DNA from: Annona cherimola
Taxonomy: Eukaryota > Streptophyta > Magnoliopsida > Magnoliales > Annonaceae
Length of the DNA: 64,000 nt
Assembly: GCA_030490835.1 (NCBI GenBank)
Contig: CM059975.1
Location: 37,170,133 to 37,234,132 of the forward strand
Direction of reading: 5' to 3'
Of this stretch, positions 47,030-58,376 are shown piece by piece. The notes under the pieces were generated by a model. It saw only the letters and a list, made by a program, of their open reading frames with translations. It did no database searches and was not told where the DNA came from. Every line of letters starts with the position of its first letter. Positions within the stretch are counted from its first letter, which is position 1. A program made the position numbers and the translations under genes.

Positions 47030-47162
47030 AGTTGAAATTGATTTTGTTAAAAATATCTCTATAAAGAAACTTAATCATCACGAAGTTGCGCATCCAGCTG
47101 AGATCCCGTGTTGCTAAGAGAGCGTTGAAGGGAATACAGCATATAAGGCGTTGATTGTGAAG

Positions 47163-47450
47163 ATGAGTTCTCTAAAGAAGATGTTTTCAACATCTTTATC
47201 TTATTCTTCAACTAATACTGAGATTCACTCAGTAAGACTTGATGAAATTCAAAACATGTCTGAAGGAGCCTACGAAATTATTGAAAAATCAATACAAAAT
47301 TGGAAAATTCCTAAAAGACCTATTAAAGAAATTTATAAAATTGAAGCATTTGATTTCAGAACAAAATATAGAATTAAAACTTTAGAAACTGTATTAGAGT
47401 TTGGAGAAGGATCACCATTAATGAAATACTCTTTAAACAAAAAGAAATAA
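47163..47450 (+). CDS. Viral ORF after the primer site (95 codons), function unknown
   Basis: First sizeable frame after the primer site; ATG at 47163. It stops at 47448-47450. Degraded sequence follows that may continue the same gene in life, so this could be the N-terminal part of a movement protein. No decisive motif is visible. Confidence 0.4.
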   Translation: MSSLKKMFSTSLSYSSTNTEIHSVRLDEIQNMSEGAYEIIEKSIQNWKIPKRPIKEIYKIEAFDFRTKYRIKTLETVLEFGEGSPLMKYSLNKKK

Positions 47451-48330
47451 TAAAAATGAATAAAGTAAAATAAATAACACGTGGCCTTGCTTCCAACCAA
47501 GTGCGCTTGAGTCAAAGTGCAAATTTATGTTGTCTTTTAAAAAAACGAGGGTGAAATTTTATGATTTTAAATAAATTGATATCTGGAGTAAGATAATTCT
47601 CATGGTACCTTTTGTTGGAGCTCTACATTTCATGCACTTATAAAATCATAGAAATATTTCCCATGCATCTTCTTATCATTTGAATAAAATAAAGATCAAT
47701 AATAAACTATTGCATTTAGCTTTTCTAATCAGGATTTTTCTTTGAAGATGTAATATTAGAGTTTATAATAAAATACAAAATCCTTCTATGATACTCTTTT
47801 GGACTCGGTTGAAAGAATTAAATTTTCACCCCTTTAGTCCAAATTTAATAGGGAAAATAAATTAAAAAGACTTAAATAATTAAGCATATATTTATCAAAA
47901 TCGCGAATCAACATTATTCAAAAAGAACCCAAACGTCACATAAAGCCATATCTATAGAAACAACACAAATTTCACTTCAAATGCTATATGGTGAAGGAAG
48001 CTGAGATCAACCAAATTACTGGAAAATCAACATTTATATTTAATAAATAATTATTATTAAAAGATTACAAGTCTGAGAAAAATAAAGAAAAAAGGATTAT
48101 GGATATCAAAGACTTATAAATCAGAAGAATTAAAATAAATTATAAGAAAATGGTTTTACTTTTGTGAAAGTATTGAACAAAATGTTCTTTTGTTTAAATG
48201 GTATGATGAACAAGTATTATTATCAGTAAATATGATGCAACAAACTATAGATACTTCTGAATCCTCTAATCCAACTCCGTCCTCTACTCCTCCTCCTATA
48301 ACTGATGTTAATATCCAACCTGAATGAAGA
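47451..48330 (+). pseudogene. Degraded viral region, possible movement-protein remnant
   Basis: Lies where caulimovirids usually encode the cell-to-cell movement protein. Broken coding traces occur in changing frames, for example a hydrophobic VPFVGALHFMHL near 47610-47640 and a Ser/Pro/Thr-rich tail at about 48255-48325. Many stops. The assignment rests mainly on position. Confidence 0.35.
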
Positions 48331-49755
48331 ATGAATCGAATAAATAAAGAATTAGAAGGATTTATCGTACAAGAACCTTATAAAAAATGTTCTTCAAAGA
48401 AATGCCTGTACATATGAAAGATTTATCTCAAATAATAGAACAAAATAATTTTTCAAATAATAAACTCATAAATATAGAAAAATAATTAAAAAAGGGAAAA
48501 GGAAAAGAAAAATTAAAAGAACCAGAGATTATAACCCCAAAACCAAGTAAACCCAATTTATCATTTTTTAAAAAACCTTTAGAAATTCCTTTAGAATTTT
48601 CAACAAAATTTTCAAAAAACAAAGAACAATCTTCATCTATTCCTCCTTTCTCTATGTCGCCTCCAAGTATTAATAATTTAAAGAAAAATTAGAACAAATT
48701 GATAATAAATATAAAAATAAAAATATCTACAAACTATATCTGAAAACAATCTATCTATTAATGAAGAACATCCTTCAAATCTATTACAAAGAATGTACAT
48801 GAAAAATACAAAAAATTATTATTCAAGACCATCACTAATAGATCAATAATTTGAAGAAGAAAGAAAAACTACAGTAAATGAATTTAATCCTAATTCGATA
48901 TCTGAATGGAATATAGATGGAGTAAGTGAATATCAAATGTGGAATATATGTAATAGCATGATTATGTATTCCCAATTGTTAATAAACATTAGAAGATTAC
49001 CAATGAATTTAGCTGCTGTTTGTATAATATGGGGGTTTATTGGACAACTTAAAGCCTGGTGGGATATACAAATGACACAAGATGAAAAGGCCCTTATATT
49101 AAATGATGAACAACCTGTTAATACACTTATTATCACTATAATATATCAATTTTTAGGACTAGTAGAAGATTATCAAGCAATTATTAGAGAAAGATTATTA
49201 AAATTAAGATGTAAATATTTATCTAATTTTAAATGGTACAAAGATGTATTTTTAATAAATGTACAATTATTAGATGATGGACCACAACCAATATATAAAG
49301 AAATTTTTTTACAAAGATTGCCATCTATTATAAAAAAATAAAGTAAAAATATTAATAAAACAAGAAAAAGGTGAAAAATTGGCATATACTAATTACACAT
49401 GGGGAACTTTACTTTCAAAAGTAAGATAAATAGGAACAGAGTTATGTCATCAAAAGAAGATGGAAGAAACCCACTTCTTAAAACTACAAGATTTATCACA
49501 ATTCTGTTCACATTATGGAATTGAGAATTACCATTTCAAAAAACCATGATGAGAAAATCGAAATACAAAAACAAAACCTTATAAAAGAATTCCTCATCAA
49601 AATTATGAAAGAATAACATATCCAAAGACACCATCTCGAAAGACTTATAAAAAATATCATAAATCAAAACAAAAATATTCTAAACCTAAAAAAGATGTTA
49701 AATGTTATAAATGTGAAAAATTTAGACATTATGCTTCTAAATGCTATAAAAAATA
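48331..49755 (+). pseudogene. Viral polyprotein N-part: capsid region and CCHC finger
   Basis: Begins near ATG 48331 (MNRINKELEGF), changes frame at an A run near 48388, and carries several stops. The best preserved part is open at 48937-49341 (134 codons) and has a Trp-rich capsid-like block (WGFIGQLKAWWDIQM). A CCHC knuckle, C-x2-C-x4-H-x4-C, lies at 49703-49744 in a Lys/Tyr-rich stretch, as in caulimovirid coat proteins that bind RNA. A TAG follows at about 49755. The order capsid, finger, protease, RT suggests a fused polyprotein. Confidence 0.65.
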
Positions 49756-50850
49756 GGTCAAAGAATTATTAGCTAAAGAAAATCTTAGTCTAGAAGTTAT
49801 AACTAAAAAACTAAAAGAATTAATTGCTACCTCTAGCGAGGAAGATGAATCCTCTGAGAATGAACAATTAAATTATATAGAAAATCAAAACTTATCAGAT
49901 TCAGAATTGGAACATCAATGTCATTGCTCATATTCACCAAATGAATATCAATCTTCTTCTGAATCTTCATATCATTCTACCAATATGCTAAATGCCACAG
50001 ATAAAACTCTACTAAATTTAATAAACCAAATTCCAGACCCTAAACAAAAGGCTGATTTATTAACTAAATTTTTAAATATTTCAAACCAAAAAACCCCCGA
50101 GGAGGGACAGTCACCTTCTCTTAATGAAATAACATCACTATTTAGTATAATAAAATATCAAGAGAAATATTTAAAAGTTGTACCAAAACCGCCAACCATT
50201 CCTGAAATATATCAAGAAATTAAACCAATAAAATAAGAAATTGCAGAATTAAAAAACATAATTCAAATATTAGAACTCCATAATATGACAGATAATCAGA
50301 CCCAAGAAGGGCAAGAACAAGAAGAAGAATTTGAATAAGAATTAAATAATATTATCAAGGGAAAGGATCTCAATCAACCCAAGTCATCTTTACATACTTT
50401 ATATCAAGCTCAAAAGGTTATTTCACAAAAATGGTATTCAAAAATTATTTTAAAAATTATTGATTATCCTGAGGAGTTTTCCATAGAGTTAATAACATTA
50501 ATAGACTCAGGAGCAGATTTAAATTGTATAAAAGAAGGTATAATTTTTCCTAAATATTTTGAAAGAACAATTTTGTTAATAGCTACTGCCAATGGTACAG
50601 ATATGACAGTAAGATATAGACTACCATGAGCTTATATATGTAATAAAAATATATGCTTTCAAACCCCATTTACATTAATTAAAAATTTGCAACAAAAGAT
50701 TATACTTGGAACACCTTTCCTACAAATGATAAAACCATTTATAATAACAGATGAAGAAATCCATACTACTATACAAAATAAAGAATTAATATTCTCATTT
50801 ATAAAACCACCCAAAATGTCCCTATTAGCATAATTAAAAGAGACATTATT
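49756..50850 (+). pseudogene. Viral linker and aspartic protease
   Basis: An acidic linker (open 49907-50236) leads to a retropepsin-type protease with the active-site triplet DSG at 50504-50512 and a downstream IILGTPFLQ block (about 50698-50724), matching family order. Stops occur at about 50236, 50335 and 50627. In an active virus the protease would cleave the polyprotein. A second, differently damaged copy of the same segment is at 45431-45940. Confidence 0.75.
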
Positions 50851-50879
50851 TTATAAAAAGAATTTTCTATGCTACCTTA

Positions 50880-51787
50880 AAGAATAAAATACTATAAAAA
50901 ACATAGAGTAACAAATTAAAGGACCATTAAAAAGGCATATTGAAGATTTACACAAAAAATTAAGCTTAGAAGTATGCTCTGAACTACCAAACAGTTTTTG
51001 GAATAGGAAGGAACATATAGCAACATTACCCTACATAGAAGAATTTAATGAAGAAAAAATACCTACAAAAGCTAGACCTATACAAATGAATTTAGAATTA
51101 TTAAAATATTGTAAACAGAAAACACAGACCTTATTAGATAAAAAATTTATAAGACCAAGTAAATCACTATGGAGTTGTGCTGCCTTCTATGTTAATAATG
51201 CTGCAGAAATTGAAAGAGGGGCTCCTAGACTAGTTATAAATTATAAACCGTTAAATAAAGTACTAAAATGGATTAGATACCCTTTACCTAACGAGAAAGA
51301 TTTATTACAAGGAATTATCAAAGCAAAGATATTTTCTAAATTTGATTTAAAATCAGGATATTGGCAGATTCAAATAGCCGAAGATGATAAGTATAAAACT
51401 GCTTTCACAGTTCTCTTTGGGCATTATGAGTGGAATGTTATACCTTTTGGTCACAAAAATGCCCTATCAGAATTTCAAAACATTATGAATGATATATTTA
51501 ATCCTTACTTGGAATTTGCAATAGTTTATATCGATGACATTCTATTATATTCTAGTTCTATACAAGAACATTGGAAACATTTGAAGACATTTAAGAACAT
51601 AATTCATCATAATGGCCTAGTATTATCAGAAAAGAAAACGAAATTATCTCAAACAAAAATATTATTTCTAGGATTTAATATAAAAAATAATACTATCCAA
51701 CCAGTTACTAGAGCTATAATTTTTGTAGAGAAATTTTCTGATGAAATAAAAAACAAAAAACAATTACAAAGTTTTTATGATGCTTAA
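50880..51787 (+). pseudogene. Viral reverse transcriptase
   Basis: 51086-51787 is open for 233 codons. Reverse transcriptase blocks are in order: RLVINYKPLNKVL, FSKFDLKSGYWQI (first catalytic Asp), a PFGHKNALSEFQ block, and YIDD at 51527-51538 with two catalytic Asp. The usual Ala of the PFGLxNAP-type block is shifted to HKNAL. The 5' part up to 51085 has stops. After 51787 the frame breaks and resumes in RNase H. Confidence 0.85.
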
Positions 51788-52350
51788 ATTATGTTGCAGA
51801 ATTTTATGAAAATGTTGCTTATGACAGAAGAATATTATTGAAAAGATTGAAGAAAAATCCGTCTCCATGGACTGAAGAACATATTAAGGCAATCCAGAAT
51901 ATTAAAAGAAAAGTAAAGTATTTACCATGTTTACACCTAGCCAATCTAGATTTATACAAAATAGTTAAGACAGATGCATCAGATATTGGATATGGTGGAA
52001 TATTAAAACAAAAAGAACAAAATAAAGAATAATTAATTTGTTATACTTTAGGATTATGGAATGAAACTCGAAAGAAATATCCTACTATTAAGAAAGAAAT
52101 GTTAGCTATAATTATTTGTATAAATAAATTTCAAGGAGATCTTATAAATAAAGAATTTTTATTAAGAGTTGACTGTCGAGCAGCAAAACAAATCATTCAA
52201 AAGGATATAAAGAATTTTGTATCCTATCATATGTTTGCTCGGTGGCAGGTAATGCTATCGCCTTATGATTTCCAAATAGAATATATCAAAGGAGAAAATA
52301 ATTCTCTTTCTGACTATCTATCTCGAGAATTTTTGCAGGAAAAAGGTTAA
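51788..52350 (+). pseudogene. Viral RNase H
   Basis: Two open pieces, 51838-52032 and 52099-52350, separated by a TAA at 52030. IVKTDASDIGYGGILKQ has the first catalytic Asp of RNase H, and a YPTIKKEMLAIIICI block (about 52079-52123) carries the next acidic residue. The end, SDYLSRE, is the usual C-terminal Asp block. In life it degrades RNA in the RNA-DNA hybrid. Confidence 0.8.
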
Positions 52351-52351
52351 T

Positions 52352-53363
52352 ATGGCTTCAGCCTCTTCAGCAGCAGCTTCTTCTTCCTCCCTGCTTCTTC
52401 CTCTTCTTCCTCCAAAAATCCTCCAATTCCAAGAAATTATAATTTTGAATTTTATACAGATCATAAATTTATTTATCGTGAAAAATCAGATTATGATCTA
52501 TGCAAATCAAAAGGTCTTGAAGAATACTTTTCTTCAAGTGAAAAGGAAAATAAAATTATCCAAGAAACAAACAAAACAAACAGAGCAATTTACCAAAAGT
52601 ATCTTCCCATGTATGAATGGTTTATTCCTGTAGCTCCTGGCAAAAATGTAGAATTTTATGAACAAATTTTATTACAAACCAATTCTATAACAGTGGAGCA
52701 TGTCACAAAATAACCAAGAGGAGATATGATTATTTATTCAAAAATATTTATCAAAAGAATTATTTCCCTTGAAAATTGGCTGGTCAGTGACCCTAATGCT
52801 TATATCCCAGTTGGATTAGATTCAACCTCGACAACCCAACTCAAAACCTTCCAGTTCGGTTCAATGAAAGATTTTGGGACAGTTGGGGTTTTGACAAATA
52901 TATTCTTCCAGATGATCTTATTTCTCATTTATCCTTTAATATATCTGATCCACAAAAGCTCACATAATTTATAATTCAAGAGTCTATCCAATGGATCATC
53001 CACTGGGATTTCTCTTTCTTTATAGACTCCGAAACCAACTCTTTTATCACCTATTTTTCATATTTAAAATGGTGGCCAAAATTCAATTATGAACTTATTC
53101 TTCATACTCATAAATGGAAAAAGCATCGTGCCGAAGAAAAGGTTACTGCAGTAGCAGAATCTCTTTGCTCTTCTCCTGCTGAGACGCCACTAGGCCACTC
53201 AGAAGAAACAAAAGTAGATTTCAAATCTGCTCTCAGAATGATTAAGCAGCATTTCCCGCGCCTTTCAGAAAAGGAGCAGAGGTTAAAGGCCTTTGAATTC
53301 CTATTCTCTAGCCAAGTTGATGAGGATCAAATGGATATCTCGTCAGCATCCTTATCTCCTTGA
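52352..53363 (+). pseudogene. Viral 3' ORF, function unknown
   Basis: Starts at ATG 52352, just after RNase H, with a Ser/Ala-rich N-terminus. It then follows three frames through at least two frame changes (near 52400 and 52850) and two or more stops (for example TAA at 52711-52713). About 330 residues can be followed, including ISLENWLVSDPNAYIPV and FNERFWDSWGFDKY, and an acidic tail ending SLSP and a stop at 53361-53363. By position it corresponds to the last ORF of tungroviruses or caulimoviruses, but no transactivator signature was recognised. Confidence 0.5.
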
Positions 53364-53479
53364 TACAATTATTTCTAACAGCTATCATCTTTATCAAAAG
53401 CAAAAGTAAAGAAGGGCAAATACTATTCAAAGCACTATTCAAGATTCTGATGCTATTATCCACCGACACTATTCAGACC

Positions 53480-53680
53480 ACTTTATTCGCTCTTATCGTA
53501 TTGGGATAGTCAACTCCACAATATCAAGGACACGTAGCCTAAAGCGATAAGATTCCGGATTTATCACCCTCTTAAGTCCACTCCGGATTTCATTTATTGT
53601 AAAATTCGTTTCCTTTCCCATCTATAAATAGGTATGCTCATTGTAAAGAAGGCATTGGAACTCTCGAACCCATTCGAAGA
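53480..53680 (+). promoter_or_regulatory. Pregenomic RNA promoter of the virus
   Basis: TATAAATA at 53623-53630 lies about 260 bases after the last viral ORF, the usual place of the 35S-type promoter. Transcription would start near 53655-53660. A GATAAG at about 53548-53553 upstream may be an I-box-like element. A GTAAGT donor-like site at about 53791-53796 lies in the leader. No clear polyadenylation signal was found. Confidence 0.65.
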
Positions 53681-53916
53681 GCTTTCGAGCCTTAAGTCTT
53701 GAGTGCTAGCTTTTTGAGTGCTAAGTTTGTGAGTGTTAAGAGCAAAGATTGTTCAGCTTCTTCCTCTCCTGTAACTTTGAAGATATTTATGTAAGTTCTT
53801 CTTTGAAAGTTAATGTTTGATATTCCGTTTGCTTATGATGAATGGCTAGAATATTATATCCTGAGATTTCTATTGTGGCATGGTAATCGTTATATCTTTA
53901 AAGACTGCATTACTTT

Positions 53917-54809
53917 TGTTGGAAACATGAGGAAAACTAGCTAAATCCATATTTTGATGATTAACAAATCAATTTGAGTATGTCTTGGCTACTAACAAGT
54001 TTGTGAAATGTTTAAGGAATATACATTTGAAGAAAATCAAGTTAGGAAGGCCAAGTCGATCCCCAAGTCGACTCCAAGATCGACTTCAAACATGCAGAAC
54101 GTCCAGAGCTGAAATGGGAAGAAGACCAAGTAAAGTCGCGGGTCAAGTCGACTCCACATGCGACTTGGGTAGCCAAGTCGCAGACGAAGTCGACCTCGCT
54201 ATCGACTTCAGTCGTGCAATTTCTTCCAGAGTCGAAAGTTGGGACGCGGAGCTGCCAAGTCGCAGCCCAAGTCGACTCCAGTTGCGACTTGGGTGAAGTC
54301 GCGAACAAAGTCGACCCCGAAGTGCGACCTGAAGAATTCAAGGCTCAAAGATGGGAAAGCTAGCTTCTTTCCATGATCAAAGATGCAAGTTCAAAACTTG
54401 GTTTCAAGTTTAAATGCAAACCAAGATCAAATCAAGTTTAGAGAAAATCCAAATAAGTTGCAAAGTTCAAGATGAATCAAAGTCAAAGCTTCCAAAGGTT
54501 CCAAATCATTCAAAGGACTTCTTCACTCTAGGCTTAAGAGCTTCAAGCATGATCAAGATCAAAACAAGCCTATCAAAGTTCAAGGATTCAAGATCTAGAA
54601 CAAATCAAAGGCAAAGACATCAAGCATGCTTCAAACAGTCATGTCTTCAAGAACAAACTCCAAAGCAAGAAAGCTCTTCAATGATTCAGTTTCTTCATTC
54701 AAGGGGATTAATTCTACAAGGGGTTAAGTTTTTAAGTTACCAAAGAAATTTTTAAGAACCCAATTCACCCCTCCCCTCTTGGGTTTTGCCATCTATTCGG
54801 GACCCAACA
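53917..54809 (+). repeat. 5' LTR of the copia element
   Basis: Begins TGTTGGAAACATG and ends GGGACCCAACA. Comparison by eye with 60247-61139 shows no difference, and translated frames are identical at a constant offset of 6330. It shares its start, the GTCGAC modules (about five, 54055-54330) and its last 110 bases with the 1702-bp LTR at 32246, but lacks about 800 bases in between, including the TATA-bearing part. No TATA-like box is seen in the remainder. Confidence 0.95.
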
Positions 54810-54811
54810 AG

Positions 54812-54823
54812 TGGTATCAGAGC
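54812..54823 (+). promoter_or_regulatory. Primer binding site of the copia element
   Basis: TGGTATCAGAGC, complementary to initiator Met-tRNA, two bases after the 5' LTR end. Confidence 0.95.
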
Positions 54824-54857
54824 AGGTCTTTGAATTGAATCAAAGAGATCTATTATC

Positions 54858-56666
54858 ATGGCATCCCAATCTACTTCCGTTCCCGCTTTTGCCGAGGGCC
54901 AATCTTTTACAAGGCCACCATTGTTTGATGGGAACAACTTTGGTTATTGGAAGCTTCGTATGAAGCAACTCATTATGGCTACCGATATGGACTCTTGGAT
55001 TGCAATCCAAGACGGTGTAATCTTGCCTATAGATGAAAGAGCTTCCAAGTGGACCGAAGAGGAAGTTAGAACCGTCAAGAGCAATGCCAAGGCAATGAAT
55101 TCTTTATTTTGTGCTCTTACGGCTTCGGAGTATGATAGAGTATCTTCTTGTTTGACTGCAAAAGAGATATGGGATACTCTAACATCTATTTATGAAGGAA
55201 CCTCCCAAGTCCAAGGGACTAGGAGAAACATTTTGATTGGAGAGTTTGAAAATTTCAGAATGCTAGATACTGAAAATATTTCTGAAATGTTTGCAAGATT
55301 TTCTAAAATTACTAATGCTCTAAAGGGTCTTGGAAAAGCTATTTCTGAATCCGAGCAGGTTATGAAGATATTGAGAGCTCTACCGGATTCATGGACTCCA
55401 AAGATAACGGCAATTGAAGAAGCCAAAGACCTCAACACATTGAAGCTTGAAAATCTTATTAGCTCACTCATGTCACATGAGCTAATTAAGAAAAGGAATG
55501 AGGATCAACACAAAGGCAAAAGAGCAATTGCCTTAAAAGCTACACAAGACACGGATGACACCTCATCCTCTCAAAACGATGACGAGATGGCCCTACTCAC
55601 AAAACGATTCAGAAAATTTGTGAGAAAAGGCGGAAATTTCAGAAATTTCAAAGACAGAAATTTCAGAGAGAAAAAGGAAGAACCAATCAAATGCTATAGA
55701 TGCGGGGGCGTAGGACATATGCAAACCCAATGTCCTACACCGGAAGAAAGGTCAAAGGGAAGAGGCATGTACGTCAATGAGGAGACGTCATCAACATGCA
55801 GCTCTTCAACCGATGACAACGGTGCGGCCAACTGTGCAAGAATATGCTGCGTAGCACAAATCGAACAAGAAGAAGAACTGCTATGCTTGAACACGACGGA
55901 AGTTTTGGAAGATCAATCTACCTCAACAAAATACACAGAAAGTGAAGAGGTAACTTCCAAACCTTATTCTCAATCAAGTTATTCTTCTTTTCATGATTGC
56001 CTCAAGTGTGCTGAATTAGAAGAACTACAAACTGCCTATGATTCATTATATGAGGAAATCAAAAAGCTAGGAAACAAGTTGTCCTCAAAGAAACAACAAT
56101 GCAACTTTGCTATTATTGAAAATGGAAAACTGGCTGAAAAATCAACAAAACTGAAAGAAGAAAATGAATCATTGTTGAAAGAAGTAGAGAAGCTGAAAAA
56201 GGAGAACAAATCCTTAAATGAATCATTAGCAAAGTTCTCTAATCCAGGAGAAAGTGTAAAGATGTTTCTAAACATGACTGCTCAAACAAACAAAAGAGGT
56301 CTTGGTTACAATACATTTGAGCAAGGAGAAAGTGGTAAATCTAATATGCCAACACTTGGAAAACTTCAAACCAAAATTGCACCTATATACAAGCCACAAA
56401 GGAAAAATGTTATGTGGACTAAAAGACCAACATTTGAACCAAAATATACTTGGAGGCCTACTCCTAGATTACCAATGGCTTGCAACTTTTGCAACAAAAT
56501 GGGTCATAAAGTTTATAAGTGTAACCTTAAGAGATTATTTGACCATGGTGCTAAATTAGTTTGGGTTCCAAGGAACACGAGATTTGGGCTTTCTAAGGTA
56601 GAGCAACGAAGATTGAATCATTTTACTAACCCAAATGGACCCATAAAATGGGTACCAAAAAGATGA
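54858..56666 (+). CDS. gag: Copia Gag, 602 residues, intact
   Basis: Begins MASQSTSVPAFAEGQS at the first ATG after the primer site. Residues about 18-190 are the copia gag core (RPPLFDGNNFGYWKLRMKQL is its usual start). A basic stretch precedes a CCHC finger at residues 279-292 (CYRCGGVGHMQTQC). Residues about 390-470 are a Lys/Glu/Leu-rich coiled coil, and a second CCHC finger is at 542-555 (CNFCNKMGHKVYKC). Gag forms the virus-like particle and binds element RNA. The length and the extra C-terminal finger fit Sireviruses. It ends at TGA 56664-56666, with pol in another frame. This is the only intact long ORF in the element. Confidence 0.9.
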   Translation: MASQSTSVPAFAEGQSFTRPPLFDGNNFGYWKLRMKQLIMATDMDSWIAIQDGVILPIDERASKWTEEEVRTVKSNAKAMNSLFCALTASEYDRVSSCLTAKEIWDTLTSIYEGTSQVQGTRRNILIGEFENFRMLDTENISEMFARFSKITNALKGLGKAISESEQVMKILRALPDSWTPKITAIEEAKDLNTLKLENLISSLMSHELIKKRNEDQHKGKRAIALKATQDTDDTSSSQNDDEMALLTKRFRKFVRKGGNFRNFKDRNFREKKEEPIKCYRCGGVGHMQTQCPTPEERSKGRGMYVNEETSSTCSSSTDDNGAANCARICCVAQIEQEEELLCLNTTEVLEDQSTSTKYTESEEVTSKPYSQSSYSSFHDCLKCAELEELQTAYDSLYEEIKKLGNKLSSKKQQCNFAIIENGKLAEKSTKLKEENESLLKEVEKLKKENKSLNESLAKFSNPGESVKMFLNMTAQTNKRGLGYNTFEQGESGKSNMPTLGKLQTKIAPIYKPQRKNVMWTKRPTFEPKYTWRPTPRLPMACNFCNKMGHKVYKCNLKRLFDHGAKLVWVPRNTRFGLSKVEQRRLNHFTNPNGPIKWVPKR

Positions 56667-56699
56667 GAATTATTTGTCTATTTTTTAGATTTGTTTAAA

Positions 56700-57136
56700 G
56701 GCAAAGGCAAACAATGCATAGCGGTTGTTCAAGGCACATGACTGGAGAAAGAAATTTGTTTCACAAACTTAAGCCTTGCAACGACGGAACGGTTGCCTTT
56801 GGTAATAATTAGAAAGGTAAAATCAAAGGTAAAGGAAATATTTACAGTAGCTCAAATGCATGCATGGAGGATGTTTTGTTTGTTGAAGGACTCAAGCATA
56901 ACTTAATGAGCATTAGCCAATTATGTGATAAAGGATATAAGGTTGTGTTTGAATCATCTGTATGCAATGTATTTGATGGTGAGCATATCATGTTTAGTGG
57001 AAGAAGACATGGAAATGTATATTTGGTTTCACTTGATGAACTAGATGGTCAATGTCTAATGGCCATTGAAAATGATCCATGGGTTTGGCATAAAAGAATT
57101 GGACATGTGAATATGTCAAACATAAAGACCCTATAA
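56700..57136 (+). pseudogene. pol: Copia protease and pre-integrase, broken
   Basis: The catalytic motif region reads HSGCSRHMTG at 56717-56746: the active-site Asp of the usual DSG is His (CAT), which should abolish cleavage. An in-frame TAG lies at 56810-56812. The rest ([20 protein letters not shown]) and the zinc-binding start of integrase (WHKRIGHVN) are conserved, then TAA 57134-57136 within an A run shifts the frame. The usual residues before DSG are not recognisable, so a small deletion may lie near 56700. Confidence 0.85.
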
Positions 57137-57149
57137 AAAAAAAAAAAGT

Positions 57150-58376
57150 TTGGTAGAAGGCTTGCCAAAGTTGAAATATGACAAAGACAAAATTTGCAAG
57201 GCATGTCAATTATCTAAACAACCAAAGATGTCTTTTTCTACCAAAAAGGAGATTTCCACCACTAGGCCACTTGAATTGCTACACATGGATCTATATGGGC
57301 CATCCGACATCTTAACCATTGGTGGAAAGAAATATGTATTTGTGATTGTTGATGACTTTTCAAGATTTACATGGGTAATTCTCTTAGCTAGCAAAGATGA
57401 AGATTTCTCTATGTTTTCAACTTTTGTAAACTTGGTGGAAAATGAAAAACAGAATACCATTTTGTGTATAAGGAGTGACCATGGTGGTGAATTTGAGAAC
57501 AAACGATTCACAGAATTATGTAATGAAAAAGGAATTCATCACACATTTTCTGCACCAAGGACTCCACAACAAAATGGAGTAGTTGAAAGGAAAAACAGAA
57601 CTATACAAGAGATGGCTAGAACATTGCTAAATGAGAGCAAATTATCTAAGAAATTTTGGGGTGAAGCTGTAAGCACAGCTTGTCATGTTTTAAATCAAGT
57701 TACCATTAGAGCAATCTTGAAAAAGACCCCATATGAGCTATGGAAAGGAAGGAAACCAAACATATCTTATTTTCATGCTTTTGGATGCACATGTTATGTT
57801 CTGAACAATGGAAAAACCAACTTGGGAAAACTTGATGCTAAAAGTGATGAAGCAATATTCCTTGGTTATTCATCAAATAGCAAAACATATAGAGTTTTCA
57901 ATAAACGAAACCAAGTTGTAGATGAATCCATACATGTTATTTTTGATGAAACTAATACATGCTTTAAAAGAAAAGATGATCTAAGTGATGCAGATGACAT
58001 AACAAGCAATCTTGAAAAATTGCATATGGAAAAGCAAGAAGAATCCATGGAGGAAAGGGTAAGTGAAGGTAACAATTCCTATAAACCTCCAACTGATTTA
58101 AAATTCAATCATGCACATCCAATTGAGCAAGTTATAGGAAATGTGTATGAAGGTGTAAAAACTAGAAGGTCAAAGCAAAATGTGTGTGGACAATATGCTT
58201 TTGTATCCAAGATTGAACCTTCTAATATTGAACAAGCTCTTGATGATGAAAACTGGATTATAGCAATGCAAGAAGAGCTAAATCAATTTGAAAGAAATAA
58301 AGTTTGGCACCTTGTTCCTAGACCAAATGGTTGTACTATTATTGGCACCAAGTGGGTCTTTAGGAAAAAAAATTAG
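57150..58376 (+). pseudogene. pol: Copia integrase and start of RT
   Basis: 408 codons open. The integrase core has its D,D35E triad at residues 47 (HMDLYGP), 110 (RSDHGGEF) and 146 (VVERKNRT), so the catalytic residues are all present. The GKKTPYE-like region appears as KKTPYELWKGRKP. From about residue 355 the RT begins (NWIIAMQEELNQFERNKVW). The frame ends at TAG 58374-58376, right after an A run (58364-58371), so a one-base change probably shifted it. Confidence 0.88.
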
